A stretch of 64,000 nucleotides of DNA from Siderastrea siderea (GCA_964030785.1 OZ034968.1:34137686-34201685); one strand, 5' to 3'. Shown: positions 43,509-53,782, counted from the stretch's first letter. Notes: generated from the sequence alone by a model not told the origin. Translations and numbers: made by a program.

Positions 43509-46500
43509 AACGAACACGTTCAAAGTTTATCATTTTAAATCTTTTTATCCCATGCCAATTACTACACAAGGAAACTCAAGTGATCACGACTCATGGGAAA
43601 TTTCACGGTATACTACAAGATAGCATTGCATAAGTTCGATCTTTCATAGAACAAGTTAAGACAAACCCAAACTGCGAGTGTATTTCTGTATTTCATACAT
43701 GAAAACAAATGCAAGATGGTAAGATGGTAAAAAAGCCTCCTTTCCCCCCTCTCCTCAATCAACGTTGTTTTCTAGCGGCAAAGTGGATAGAGAATCTTGT
43801 TCGCTTAGGGTTTTGTACGGTCCAAATTCTCACTGATTTTAATTATTTGCAAACTAGAATATGAAGACGATCGAATTCGAATGTCATCTTTTGATAAACG
43901 TATGGTATCCCAAATGTCTATCTGCGGAATTATAAAAAATACATCATAGTGCTGTCTAATAGTGCTGTCTAACAGACTGATAGAACAAGCCGCAAGCCGC
44001 CACTAATCCAATTCATCTGCACGGGAATGACATAAAACCATAGTCCCAGTTTCTTTAAAGTCCGATAGCCGTTGTGTCTAAGCTATTAGATTCAGACATA
44101 ACTCACTTCATCCTGAGTTTTTCAGTGGGACCTAAATCATCCCAACACTTGCGTATGAATTACTTAAACCCGGCATCAGTGGCCATAAAAATTTAACTAT
44201 AAAAGAACTTCAATCGTTTCTTCAGTTTGCTGTACACGTAGCCAGATGTCTTAAGCAAAGTATGCTTGCGCCTACAACTTGGGAATTAAGTTCCCAATAT
44301 GTACAAGAAACTTAAAGAAAGTTAGCCGTTGACCTACAAAAAAAGAAAAAAAAAACATTTTTGCTTGCTGTGCGTCGTGATTTGTTATATCCTAGTTAGT
44401 TTGTTATATCCAGGTTTCAGTTAAAGTGTTTCGATACATTTTTAGGGGTCACACATAACGTTTCTCAACAGGCTTTAAAAATGGCGTACGGCAAATAAAA
44501 TAAACATTGACTAACAAAATCTCCATGATCGATTCCGAACATCACATTTTGTTTAATTACAGCTATTGAGACAAAAAATCAACACTGCCTGGATCAAGTT
44601 TCTTCAAAATATTGCCAAAATGATTTACTAATGAAGCACTGAGAATGGTCTTGACATGTCCGTCTTAAACGTTTTGCCTTTCTCAGGCTACAAGGCTCCG
44701 TTATTCCTAAAAAACGGTGTACGTTTACTGCTTGAAGTAGAGTGCGCCGCATGTACGATGGTCTTTCTCTTAAAGTGTATATGACAGATTTCTTTTTTTT
44801 TTTTGCCTGATCGAATCTTAATGGCATCCTGATACGAATATCAAAAATTGTTTTTCGATTTCGATTTTCATTCCCCGCGCTTTTACCGTTAAAAAACGTG
44901 AAATTTTACTTCCGGTCATGTCAAAAACCGCGCAAAGGGAGAGCTGGGGATAGTCACGTTGTGACGTCATTCCAGGAACGGAGTCGCCGCCAAAACAAAC
45001 TACGTGGGCCGCATTGCGGAGATCTAATACATTTCATTATTTTTTACTCCGCATCCGCCAAATTAAGCACGAAATTATGTGAAAATACTGCTGTTACTTC
45101 TAATCTGCGCAGTGATTTTGAGCTTTCAGAGTATCGCCAACTTCTGAAGTTGAAAGCGAAACAGAACTCGGGATCGAGAAACAAGCTATTCAGAACCAGA
45201 GGATACTTACAAAAAAATCTGTCATATACACTTTAACAGAACAGCCTCATGGAAGTGTCAGATCACTAAATGCTTAGTTATGAGGAACATGTGACACTTC
45301 TTAAGCCACCAAAACAATGGCCTGGGAGCAGGCTCACTTAGTGTCTTATTAGCGCGAGTGACAGCGCGAGTACCCACGATTTGCGAGCCGGCGAGAAGAA
45401 TGGGACGAGGAAGACTTTTCCTTGCCCCATTCTTCTCGCCGGCTCGCAAATCGTGGCTCCACCGCCAACGCCAGTACTCGCGCGAACAACACACTAAGTG
45501 AACCTGGGCATAGGCTACCAAAACAATAAATGCAAGCGAAAATGTTTCTTATATATGCAAGTGCTAAATCAAGCTCCGCAGTATTGGTCGTGTTGTTACA
45601 ATCACATAATGGCGCGTTTTTGCGTTCCTTTTGACTACCTTATATTGCGTTTCTATGTAATACTCTGATGAAGATCATAGCACGTCATTGCGTAACCGAG
45701 ATGACGTAGGAAGGACCGGAGTCACAGGCAATTTGTACTTCGTTTTCTGAACACATTTCGTTTCACAGCTGGGCCAAAAAAGGCCAAATCGCTGAATGAA
45801 AAGAAAAACTCGTATAACTTCCCCCTCCCCCACCGAACTCTGAAGACTTCCTCAACGCACAGAAAATAATAACCAAATTGGCAAAAGGCAAAACCACCAT
45901 AGGTTGAGAAAAAACTGTTGAAAAAGCCGCATATATCGCCAATTTAACTCAAATGGCGAATTTCTTTTAAGGAAAAAGGCTCGCTCAGAAAACAACTTCA
46001 AAAACATGTTTCGTTCACGTGGTTTCCCGCTGGCGACGTGACATCACCCATTTTTGCATTTTTCTGCATCTTGTTTCTGTAATAAAGATATAGAATAAAT
46101 ATATAGCAGACCTTTCCCCACGATCATCTTTTCAGTGGCACCCAACGAGAAAATTCAGCGAAATACTTGAAATATCATTTTCTACTTTCTCAGTTTGTTT
46201 GAGAGCTTTTTAAAGACATATTTGTGTAAGCTAACAGATGTTGATCTGTTAGGAACTTTAAGCTGAAAATTTAGACCCCAGAAAATTTTGGTAAACAAAA
46301 CAATAGGAATTTATCAGTCCCCTTGTTAGGAAATTTTGATGTGATGTTTCGCGAAAGAAATTTCTAGTTTTCACTGCAATTAAATCCGAATTTCTCAAGC
46401 GATTTAGGCCTTCCGAACAGATAACGAACCGTTGGGTGTCCCTGAACTTTTCCATATAAAAAAAATACATACATACATACATACATACATACATACATAC

Positions 46501-46565
46501 ATACATACATACATACATACATACATACATACATACATACATACATACATACATACATACATACA

Positions 46566-46599
<34 letters not shown>

Positions 46600-46649
46600 C
46601 ATACATACCTACATACATACATACGTACGTACGTACGTACGTACGTACG

Positions 46650-46681
<32 letters not shown>

Positions 46682-49600
46682 CTTTTTGTTGAGGCAGGTT
46701 GGTTTGAGGCAACCTAAAGGCGGTGGGGACCTGCCAGAAACTTAATTAAAAACTATTTATAACAAAAACTTTCACATTACCGCTTATTTCCTCTATTCCA
46801 AGTTCAGATGGTGCGCCATGAGTTCCGGGCATTCCACTGTCACTTGTTTCTGTGGTCATGCTACGTGCATCCTCAGTTTTTTCTAAATACCGCTGAACAA
46901 AAGCAAGTCTCTCTTGATCCAGGTATTTGGCCTGATTCAATAAAGGATTTTCTGGTTCGACGATTCTTTCGTTTGGTCCTTCACCATCCCGTGCTTTGCA
47001 GTACAGATTAGAATCGGAATTTCTTCGGTTCCTTTTTTTAGGCTGCATCTCTACCTGATTGTCAGCATCTTCGAGCAGTTAAAAAGGTAAATAAATGAAA
47101 CCATAGAAGAAACATTGTTGGGGGGTACAAAACGACATGATGCGGGTACTATATCTCAGTCAATAAGTTATTATTACATCAGTATTTCACGAGATGGATT
47201 ATCAAGGATATAAGAGTGATGCTGTATGAATAGTTTACGAAATTTTGCTTACCAGGTTTAGTAACCATTTAACCAACTGAGATTGTTTGCGCACTATAAG
47301 GTATTGTTAAGTAAGTGCGGACATCTAACTTTCAACTTTAAACAAGTTCAAAATAGTTTAATACCTTGAGCTTTCCTTTTTCTGGTCAACTCGACACGTG
47401 CTTTCTCATATTCCTGTTCTTCTATGTTCACAATTACTTCCACTTCCTCTCCGCCAGCAAGTTCCCTTATTTCCTCAGTGACAAAGAAGGTTTGCAGGCG
47501 TTCCTTGAGAGTCCCTTCCTGGTATAAACTCCACAAGGTGTTAAGAGCTGATAAATCTTCTGCTTGGACTGTGAGGCACACACAACCTTCAGATATTTGA
47601 AGCAGGCTGGTTCCTGCGGGAAGCACACAGCGATTAACACCATTGACGAGCTGGTCATATGTGGACCCTCGACTCAAAATCTCCAAGGCGGAAGCTACTG
47701 TTATACCACCTGCGACCACTTTGAAGACAGTCTTCACGTTGAGGACTATAAAGAAGAACATAAGCAGGTCTAGTTGATGGTTAAGCGAACGGCATACCTG
47801 ACTACAATGAACAGACAGTGCCTGCGTCCCTTCTATCAGGGTCAACATTTCCCAGCGCCAAAAAGTCAGATGAAGGTGAGAGCTGAGCTGTCCACAAAGG
47901 CACTTCAGGATTTGGGACTTGGTGCAGGTTTGGCTCTCACGTTAACTGCCTCTCACCTTAACTGAGACTCTCACTCTGGAATATTGGAATATAATTATGT
48001 AGCACGGATACAAAAATTACATTCAGAGGCCGCTGTAATTTTGGTAGTCTTACATTCATTACTCAGATGAACTGGACGTTGACCTACTAGCTACATATGA
48101 ACTGTTCATCAGATACAATGAGTGTTCCATGGGTTAATGGCACGTGGTTATGCCTGCTCACACGTAGCAAATTCTCGTTGATATCTTTTAAGCTTCATTA
48201 TCTATTAATTTTAATCTGCGATTTCCTACCGCCTTTTACCCATTATCTAATCTAAACATTGTTCAAGTATCATTTCTTCTTCCTTGGGCAAATTTGACCA
48301 GAACATGGAGCAATCTCATTTTCAGCTCACACACTCAGGCGGCCATTTTGCCATTTGTCGGGAAAGGAAAGGCAGAGAGAAGTGCTCAGGGAAGCGTCAA
48401 GGCTTCTATGTTCAAACAGCTCCTGCTCCTCTACGAATTCTAACAATTCATAGCTTTACCGTCAGCTAGATTGTTAAGCGTTTAGAAGAAGCTGGAGGCT
48501 GCTCTTTAAAATCGTTCTTGCTGCTTTTTCGACGGCAAAGGCCAGAGGAGGTACTTTCCTCAAATTCGCTGAAGTGCTAGCCAAGGAAATCACAGAAATG
48601 TTATAATTCACAGAGGATGTTACAAAGAGAATTTATAAAGGAGCAGGAGCTGTTGTAAGAGACAAGGCTTGACGCAGAAACCCTGCCTTTCTCTTCTTGA
48701 TCCATCTTTCCCTGCAAACTGGAAAAATGGACTGTGAAAAGTTCAGCTTGAAAGCTTGCTGAATGTTCTGGCCAAGCTCGACCCAGGAATATTAAATGAA
48801 ATTTGAACGAGGCTTTAATAGTTAAAACAAGATTTTCAAGAACGTTTAAACACAATTTTGTACGAAGTTTTACGGAAATAGCCAATGAGAAATAATATTC
48901 AGTCAGATCACATAATCGCATACCTTTCAACAAGGACTAAAACGGAAGATCAAACGCAATTTAAAAAAATTAGCATTCACAGGTATAAAATGAAGTAAAA
49001 ATCAAGTAGATGTCAGCTCGTAGATGTCAGCGGGGCTTAGATATTGCTCCACCTCGGAAGGCATACGTGGGATAACAGATTATGCTTTCAGCATACCCTA
49101 CGAAACAGCACTACTGATCACAGGATCACTTCTTTGGGCTTATGCAAGCCTCGCTCTTACATATAGGGCAGATGACATTCTGGTGGTCTACAGGCTTACC
49201 TCCGATCAGAGTATTACCAACTGACGATACGAAAGCAGTTGCTTGTGCTGAAACAAATCAAACAGAAAGCAATTAAGTACGTAAGTAAGTAAATGTACTT
49301 CACCATGGCAGGCCACTCAGTCACACTGGTATACAAAGTGGGCCTGGAGCAAAATTTAGATAACAACATTCGTAAAAGTCGCCAAAACAAAAATTTACTA
49401 CACACAAGAAACTACAAAAGAGCAAATTTGCAGAGGAGTTTGTACAACGCCAAATCGAACATACAAGGCTTGCAGCTGTTAGCTGTAGCTGTCTGCCATT
49501 ACAATAGGGACTTTAAGATACGGTGACTACAGACTACGGACTACGGACGGGAGGTACTTTAGGACTGGGACGAGACATATGTGTTCTGTTGTCCCCACCG

Positions 49601-51104
49601 TCGCAAGCTCACGACGGTGCGTAGTGGAAGGATTTCACGTAGTACAGCGTGGTGTAGTACGAGGAACTGAAGATGGTATGAAAAAGTAGTCTAAAGTTAG
49701 AAAAATGAGGTTTTCTTGTACTGTAACGCTTGAACTACAAACCGGTACGCATTTGGAACAATTTCAAGTGCTTATGAACTCAGAACAGCGAAAAATGTAC
49801 GGCTTACTTTGTTTACTGATTTTGACCGCCGCGTTGTTTTCCAGAATGAAATTAAATTTGATGCTTTGAATATAGCTTGTAAAATCAACTCTTCTCTGTG
49901 CTCTTTCTAGACACAAATGGCTTCCCTTCAAGTTGAGAAGTAATCAATTTAGTAAAATATGTCAAATTTGCTTCTGAAGTAGTTTTGCAAGCGAAGTAAT
50001 TTGAAAAGCGAGCCCTGAAAATTTGATTAAGCTTCCACGCAAGCCTCACGTGCAATTGCATTTTGAATTGCAGTGCGACGATTACAAATCAAAACCAGAG
50101 CATCTCGAATCTTTTTAAAAGAGATTTTGTGTCTGTTTAGTGTAGAGTTGACCTTCGCTCTTCGTTCGTAGTCTGTTGTCTGTAGTCTGCTGTCTTAACT
50201 TCGCATTTTCGCGCCACTCGTTGTGTAGTCGGCCCAGTGTTTCAGCCAAAGAAAAACGCGCGTCCAACCGTAGTCCGTAGTCCGTAGTCACCGTATCTTA
50301 AAGTCCCTAATAATTGACACTACAACAGTGTCACAGTGTGCCTACCCGGCGTACGTCTTCGAGCTGTGTTTATTCTAATACTATGATATTCGTCGTTCTG
50401 CACATTTGGCATGCCGTGTTCAGCGTTCAGTAAAATATTCCAACCGCCAGAAAAGTCAGTTCAATTTCACTCTTTGGACGCGTGGCCAAAAATTAAAGAA
50501 AACTGGTGACTGGACAAAACAGGAAATAACTACAACTGACACAAATACCTTTCCGAATCTCAAACTCATCCTCCCGATTCCTTCGTTCTTCAAAAAATTC
50601 CACTTCTTTAAGCAGATCATTTTGTTCCGTTTGTGTCAAAATCTCCTTCAACATGCCAAGGCGGTTAATTCCCAGACAGTTATGGCTTTCCAGCACTTTA
50701 AACAACGCCCGAACGTTATGAATGCTTCCTTCTATTGCTTCCGCCATCTTCTCCCTACACATCGAGATCAATCGTTCCAAATCATTGAGCTCGTCGAGTA
50801 CCCGAATGATTTGTTCAAGTAAGTCCAGATATTCCTTTCGTTTACTCTCCAACTCCTTCACTTTTCCAAAAAGAGCCCATTCCTTGACACCTCTTAGCAG
50901 GTCTTTCATTATTTCTAGACGATCAAGTCCAAGAAAGCCCTTCTCCTCCAACTGTTTAAACAACGAGAAGACATTTTGGATGCTGTCTTCGCTCCGAGTA
51001 GCTACCATCTCTCTACACATGATAAGTAATTGTTTAAGTACATTCCGCTCGTCCAGTCTCTGGCTTACTTCGAAGAGTAAAGTATTGTACTCGATCTTAG
51101 ACAT
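41179..51104 (-). CDS. Gene B: DED-DED-TRADD-N-death-fold multidomain protein (6-exon model)
   Basis: The model joins exons 50549-51104, 49200-49247, 47365-47745, 46781-47050, 42004-42792 and 41179-41603. All junctions are phase 1, giving 823 codons including stop. Predicted order: two DEDs (1-185), hydrophobic linker (186-201), TRADD-N-like domain (202-328), Ser/Arg-rich segment (329-418), death-fold-like domain (about 420-495), an uncharacterised domain (about 500-580), coiled coil (about 585-681) and a conserved C-terminal domain (682-822). It would act in the cytosol as a scaffold in death or innate immune signalling (inference). The join from 46781 to 42792 spans 4 kb with no other exon seen. 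The alternative is two adjacent genes, but exon 4 has no stop before its donor and exon 5 has no clear start codon. Confidence 0.62.
41604..42003. other. Intron of gene B with a perfect palindrome
   Basis: Intronic. It contains the 20-bp perfect palindrome TACGGTCTGTACAGACCGTA at 41882-41901 within a run of related ACGGTC/GACCGT words. Confidence 0.6.
42004..42792 (-). CDS. Gene B exon 5: death-fold-like domain, novel domain and coiled coil
   Basis: Acceptor TTTAG and donor G|GTTGGT, phase 1, 263 codons. The first about 80 residues (FKDLSDDMVQKLV, then FKLFPDTPVKLLKDVCEALQ and LHDVVELLEKA) have the helix pattern of a death-fold domain. Next comes a domain with LRPAF, AALIIDDS, SFFEGL and NEVIIMTAG. 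A long coiled coil ends in STVIDQWVHKEG. The exon aligns throughout with 59696-60448 (gene C). Confidence 0.72.
42890..43508 (+). mobile_element. 5'-truncated L2/CR1-like LINE 3' end with (GATT)n tail
   Basis: The frame 42927-43226 (LSILKLIYKMFHNVSPSCMS, then YNLRRSRLIVIPSFRTN and GAILWNHLPGECRKA) is the typical end of an L2/CR1 ORF2. A 3' UTR follows, then about twelve GATT units (43461-43508), as expected for LINEs that end in a microsatellite rather than poly(A). It lies in the intron of gene B on the opposite strand. Confidence 0.75.
43509..44420. other. Intron of gene B, unassigned
   Basis: No exon or clear repeat recognised. Confidence 0.35.
44421..44475. repeat. Degraded end of the TTAA foldback family
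   Basis: TTAAAGTGTTTCGATACA and the following text match the foldback termini with substitutions. No partner end is seen nearby, so it is a solo fragment. Confidence 0.55.
44570..44760. repeat. Duplicated block shared with the right edge
   Basis: 44576-44620 (AAAAAATCAACACTGCCTGG) resembles 62360-62410. 44690-44748 (GTTATTCCTAAAAAACG, TGAAGTAGAGTGC) resembles 63945-64000, where the window ends. This fits another unit of the tandem duplication starting near the right edge. Confidence 0.6.
44761..45317. other. Intron of gene B, unassigned
   Basis: The open frame 44898-45236 (plus, 112 codons) has no motif and no paralog in the window. I do not call it a gene. Confidence 0.3.
45318..45517. mobile_element. 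TAGCCTG-family TIR element 6
   Basis: 200-bp hairpin starting TGGCCTGGGAGCAGGCTCAC and ending GGCATAGGCTA, with an exact 9-bp duplication CCAAAACAA (45309-45317, 45518-45526). The interior GAGCCGGCGAGAAGAATGGG matches element 1. Confidence 0.88.
45527..46132. other. Intron of gene B, unassigned
   Basis: Nothing recognised. Confidence 0.35.
46133..46444. mobile_element. hAT-like MITE, copy 2
   Basis: The ends CAGTGGCACCCAACGAG and CGTTGGGTGTCCCTG match the element at 7466-7859, and so do internal blocks (AATACTTGAAATATCATTTT). It is about 80 bp shorter. CAGTGG ends are hAT-like. The flanks atcttttc and aacttttc could be a diverged 8-bp duplication. Confidence 0.7.
46465..46680. repeat. (CATA)n microsatellite with an embedded (ACGT)n block
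   Basis: About 215 bp of ATAC repeats. The unit changes to ACGT between about 46624 and 46652 and then returns to ATAC. It begins within 20 bp of the MITE end. Confidence 0.97.
46781..47050 (-). CDS. Gene B exon 4: Ser/Arg-rich charged segment
   Basis: The phase-1 acceptor is the second AG of CAGGTAG. The donor is G|GTAATG and there are 90 codons. It carries KKRNRRNSDSNLY, FVQRYLEKTEDARSMTT, TSDSG and APSELG, matching gene A exon 6, while its start resembles gene A exon 5. It appears to be a fused or single-copy version of the two gene A exons. Confidence 0.65.
47051..47364. other. Intron of gene B
   Basis: Short intron between exons 4 and 3; nothing else seen. Confidence 0.5.
47365..47745 (-). 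CDS. Gene B exon 3: TRADD-N-like domain
   Basis: Acceptor TTATAG and donor G|GTATTA, phase 1, 127 codons. It contains SALEILSRGS, VCLTVQAEDLSALNTLWSLY, QEGTLKERLQTFFVTEE and EVEVIVNIEEQEYEKARVEL. It is collinear with gene A exon 4 and with the TRADD N-terminal domain (strand, YREGALRAALQ-like helix, strand). It is rich in acidic residues near the end. Confidence 0.68.
47746..49199. other. Intron of gene B, unassigned
   Basis: The short open frames (48284-48469, 48601-48933) have no motif. A donor-like AAAGGTATGCG near 48915 lacks a convincing exon. Confidence 0.35.
49200..49247 (-). CDS. Gene B exon 2 (48-bp mini-exon)
   Basis: TTTCAG acceptor and G|GTAAGC donor, phase 1. It encodes QATAFVSSVGNTLIG, ending in LIG like gene A exon 3. 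An internal G|GTAATA could serve as an alternative donor and would shorten it by 18 bases in frame. Confidence 0.6.
49506..50308. mobile_element. TIR element with GGGACTTTAAGATACGG ends
   Basis: The left end AGGGACTTTAAGATACGG and its inverse CCGTATCTTAAAGTCCCT are followed by inverted GTAGTCCGTAGTC repeats. AAT on both sides may be a 3-bp duplication as in PIF/Harbinger elements. About 803 bp with no coding region. It occupies most of gene B intron 1. Confidence 0.75.
50549..51104 (-). CDS. Gene B exon 1: tandem death effector domains
   Basis: Starts at ATG 51104 (MSKIEYNTLLFEVSQRLDE); a GTG six bases upstream is not a likely start. DED1 has LLIMCREMVA, LFKQLEEKGFLGLDRLEIMK and LLRGVKEW. 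DED2 has LISMCREKMAEAIEGSIHNV and LFKVLESHNCLGINRLGMLK. The two domains are strikingly alike. It ends at a G|GTATTT donor in phase 1 after a charged EERRNREDEFE stretch. Confidence 0.82.
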
Positions 51105-52390
51105 TTTCACGGCGGATAAAGCGTCTGTAGACTGCGAGCAGCCGTCCTATTTTCCTCAGATCCTACGCGCGAGTGGAAATGAATAAATTATGCAAAATAG
51201 GGGTAAAAACGAGAGGGGAATGGGGGAGAGGGAGGAAATCTGAAATTAGGAGAAGACTGCTAGCAGTCTAAAGCGTCTGCTTTCTGGTTAAATTTCCGAT
51301 TTTCAGATGTCTGGGTGTGGAAATTCGTTTTCTTGCACTCGTCACGCACAATGAACTGAAATGTTGGTCACGCGATTCTGATCAACAGTCTTTTGTTCGA
51401 TTTTGCATAAATTAGACGGAGCCCCTTTCAGCATGATCTCGGTCGATCAGTCAAACAGTCGTGTAAATAGACTGTACGTACGTGACAGAGGGATAAAAGG
51501 AGCATAAACTGACATTAATTCATTACAGTTCAGGACCCGGGTCGTTTTTCGTTAGTTTTCACAAACAATGCAAAGGACAAACGTAGGCACGCAAGGCGTG
51601 CATGAGCTACTTTGACATAGCAGGAGCACACGCCTTCCTCTTTCTCTTAGAAAAATTCGAAAGAACGCCTCTAGGTTTGACAATAGCTTACCAAGTGTTT
51701 AAGCGTTCATATCCACCCCAGATGAGGACAGAGAGGTCAATAGCGGTTAAGCTCGTGCCCTTGCTTCGCATGCACAAATGAATACACTCCTTTGTTCAAG
51801 AAAAAGGGTACCGCCCACAACAGTTAAACTCTACAAGGATACTGTCCGTTTAAAGTCTGGAGGCAAGAGCATACAGGAAGAGGAAGCAAAAGGAGACTGC
51901 CTTTAGTGGCACTCACAGTTCATCAAGAGGTAGTACAGTGGAGAACGGATGTTTTTAAAAAGACAAGTAGGAAATCTCCGCTCCTCTACAATGTCAAGCC
52001 GACATTTTCCATTGTTTTTAACAGTTTCAACGGAATTTTGATTCGTTTCAAAATGCTGATCAGCCAAACCAACTGCAAACAGGTTTCACAAAACTGAGAA
52101 CAAGGAAAAAACGAAAACATTGACTAGGTAAATGAAAGCGGCAGCTGAAAATAGATCTAGACCAGGTGTCAGTAACTGTAAGTAGATACCTATGGCTAAT
52201 TAGCTTAGTTAGTGCAACAAGGAATATATTTTTAATCAACAAATATATATCTATTTTCTTTTCTTTTTTTTTTTTTACTCATGCGTTAAGTTTTTCCGAT
52301 TGACCACAACCTGAGAGAGTAGAATAAGTGAAGATAAATAATTAATGCAAGTAATAAAGCTACAAACGACTAAATAACCAGCTCCGAGTT
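51105..52390. promoter_or_regulatory. Upstream region of gene B
   Basis: 5' flank of gene B on the minus strand. Parts (51635-51910) are duplicated at 29560-29640 and 31560-31630 near the DED pseudogene, so this flank was copied with the gene. No specific promoter element is identifiable. Confidence 0.35.
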
Positions 52391-52463
52391 GGCTTGTTAG
52401 CTCAATTGGTTGGAGCGCTGCACCGGTTTCGCAGAGGTCAAGGGTTCGAATCCCGTACAAGCC
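52391..52463 (+). tRNA. tRNA-like sequence, possibly a tRNA-derived SINE head
   Basis: The acceptor stem GGCTTGT pairs with ACAAGCC. The D arm GCTC/GAGC, an anticodon arm and the T arm with GGTTCGAATCC are all present. A 7-base anticodon loop CCGGTTT would give GGT (Thr). However, position 33 is C instead of U and the pair closing the loop is A-C, so it may not be a working tRNA. A CCTGAATTTTTTTCAGG hairpin with a T run follows, which could end Pol III transcription. The downstream AT-rich part looks like a SINE body. Confidence 0.5.
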
Positions 52464-52738
52464 TGAATTTTTTTCAGGCTTTCTTTTCGCAACTGCAAAA
52501 GATGCGTTTATAACTATGATGATCTTCTTTGCATTTAATTCTTCATCCAGCAGTTCTATTATTTGATATTCATATATTCATTATTTCGTTTACTAATTGT
52601 CGGAAAACTTCCCTGCACCCCGTTCAATGTTGAAAATGCCCACATGTTCAATCGATGAAGCAAATGCTCTACAACGTTGCACTGGGAGAAAGAGGTGATA
52701 CCGTATTTTTCATATCTCCCATCACTAGAGACCGATCG

Positions 52739-52842
52739 TAGCCTGTTCCAGGTGTGACATTTGTCCCAGTCTCTCCTCGCGCCGATAGCGCCGGGCGCCG
52801 CTTTTCGCTGCTTCCCACAACCTAACCGCTTGGAACGGGCTA
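52739..52842. mobile_element. TAGCCTG-family TIR element 7
   Basis: 104 bp starting TAGCCTGTTCCAGG and ending CTTGGAACGGGCTA, with an exact 9-bp duplication GACCGATCG (52730-52738, 52843-52851). Confidence 0.88.
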
Positions 52843-52851
52843 GACCGATCG

Positions 52852-53430
52852 ACTTTGGACTAAACAACTTCTGTTTAAGCTCAATTTTATCTAGATCAGG
52901 GAGTGCGTTTTACAATCTTGGCAATTCTGTTTCAGATGTATTTCTACAGTCTATGATCACTGACAGTTTCAGTATTTGTTTATTTATTTCATTACCATTA
53001 ACGGCAAGTTAACGTACTTTTAACTAGATTGGGGTTTCAAGTAATACTTCCATTTACACAATCTGGTTACATACAGTTAAAGTTACATACAGGAACAATG
53101 TTACGGACAGTTAAAATGTTGCGCACCTTACTGTTACAACTCAAGCAATGGTGTTCTTTTTTTGCGAAGGACTGTTTGTGGTGACACTGACTGACGTTTT
53201 GACAACCTGAGCGGAAGTCATCATCAGAGTCAAGAGTCATACTTCCCCGACTTACGCTATGACTCCAGCTGGGTTCAAACCATTCACAGTGTTACAAAGT
53301 TATTTTATTAGTTATTGACAACCTTTTGACATGTTTTTGACAACTTTTTCATGGCGGCGCGAGTGCTGACAGATTAACTTAAGTTGTTTGAGCCAGTATA
53401 AACACTTTACGAATGTACCAAGGTTTAGTA
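52852..53430. other. Intergenic
   Basis: Contains short GTTGTCAAA/TTTGACAAC words on both strands around 53195-53345 and again near 53955-53985, probably an older inverted-repeat element that now surrounds the MITE at 53431. Confidence 0.4.
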
Positions 53431-53782
53431 AGGGCCTGTTTACAAGGAGGGAGGGTTACCCTAGCAAGCGGGTTAATCCTAACAGGAGGGTCAAAGATTG
53501 CCCGCGTTTACAAGCAAAATTTCACAGGCAGGGTAACCCTACCACCCGGGTCTGAAACCAAGTAGAAAGTTTAACCCGGAAGGCGGGTTAACCCTACCTG
53601 GAGTGTTTACAAGGGAAAAAGTTAACCCGCCTGCCAGGGTAACCCTAGCACGCAGATAGGGTAACCCGCCTTCCTGGGTAGCCCTAGCTGCCCTGTAACA
53701 TGACAAAGAAAAACAAGAGGAAATGTGTGAGTGCTAGGGTAACCCGCTTGCTAGGGTAACCCTCCCTCCTCTAAACAGGCCT
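53431..53782. mobile_element. TIR element with GGGTTACCCTAGC repeats
   Basis: The left end AGGGCCTGTTTACAAGGAGG and the right end CCTCCTCTAAACAGGCCT are inverted. Inside, GGGTAACCC(T) and its inverse recur about ten times in both orientations. No coding. Confidence 0.75.

Noticed and set aside
46465..46680. CRISPR-like or regulatory repeat array
   Set aside because: Simple tetranucleotide microsatellite with no spacers; eukaryotic context.
46258..46712. Long YVCM/YIHT repeat proteins
   Set aside because: Translations of the (CATA)n microsatellite in different frames.
48901..48925. Extra 13-bp exon of gene B before AAAG|GTATGCG
   Set aside because: The acceptor-donor distance breaks phase and the paralog has no counterpart.
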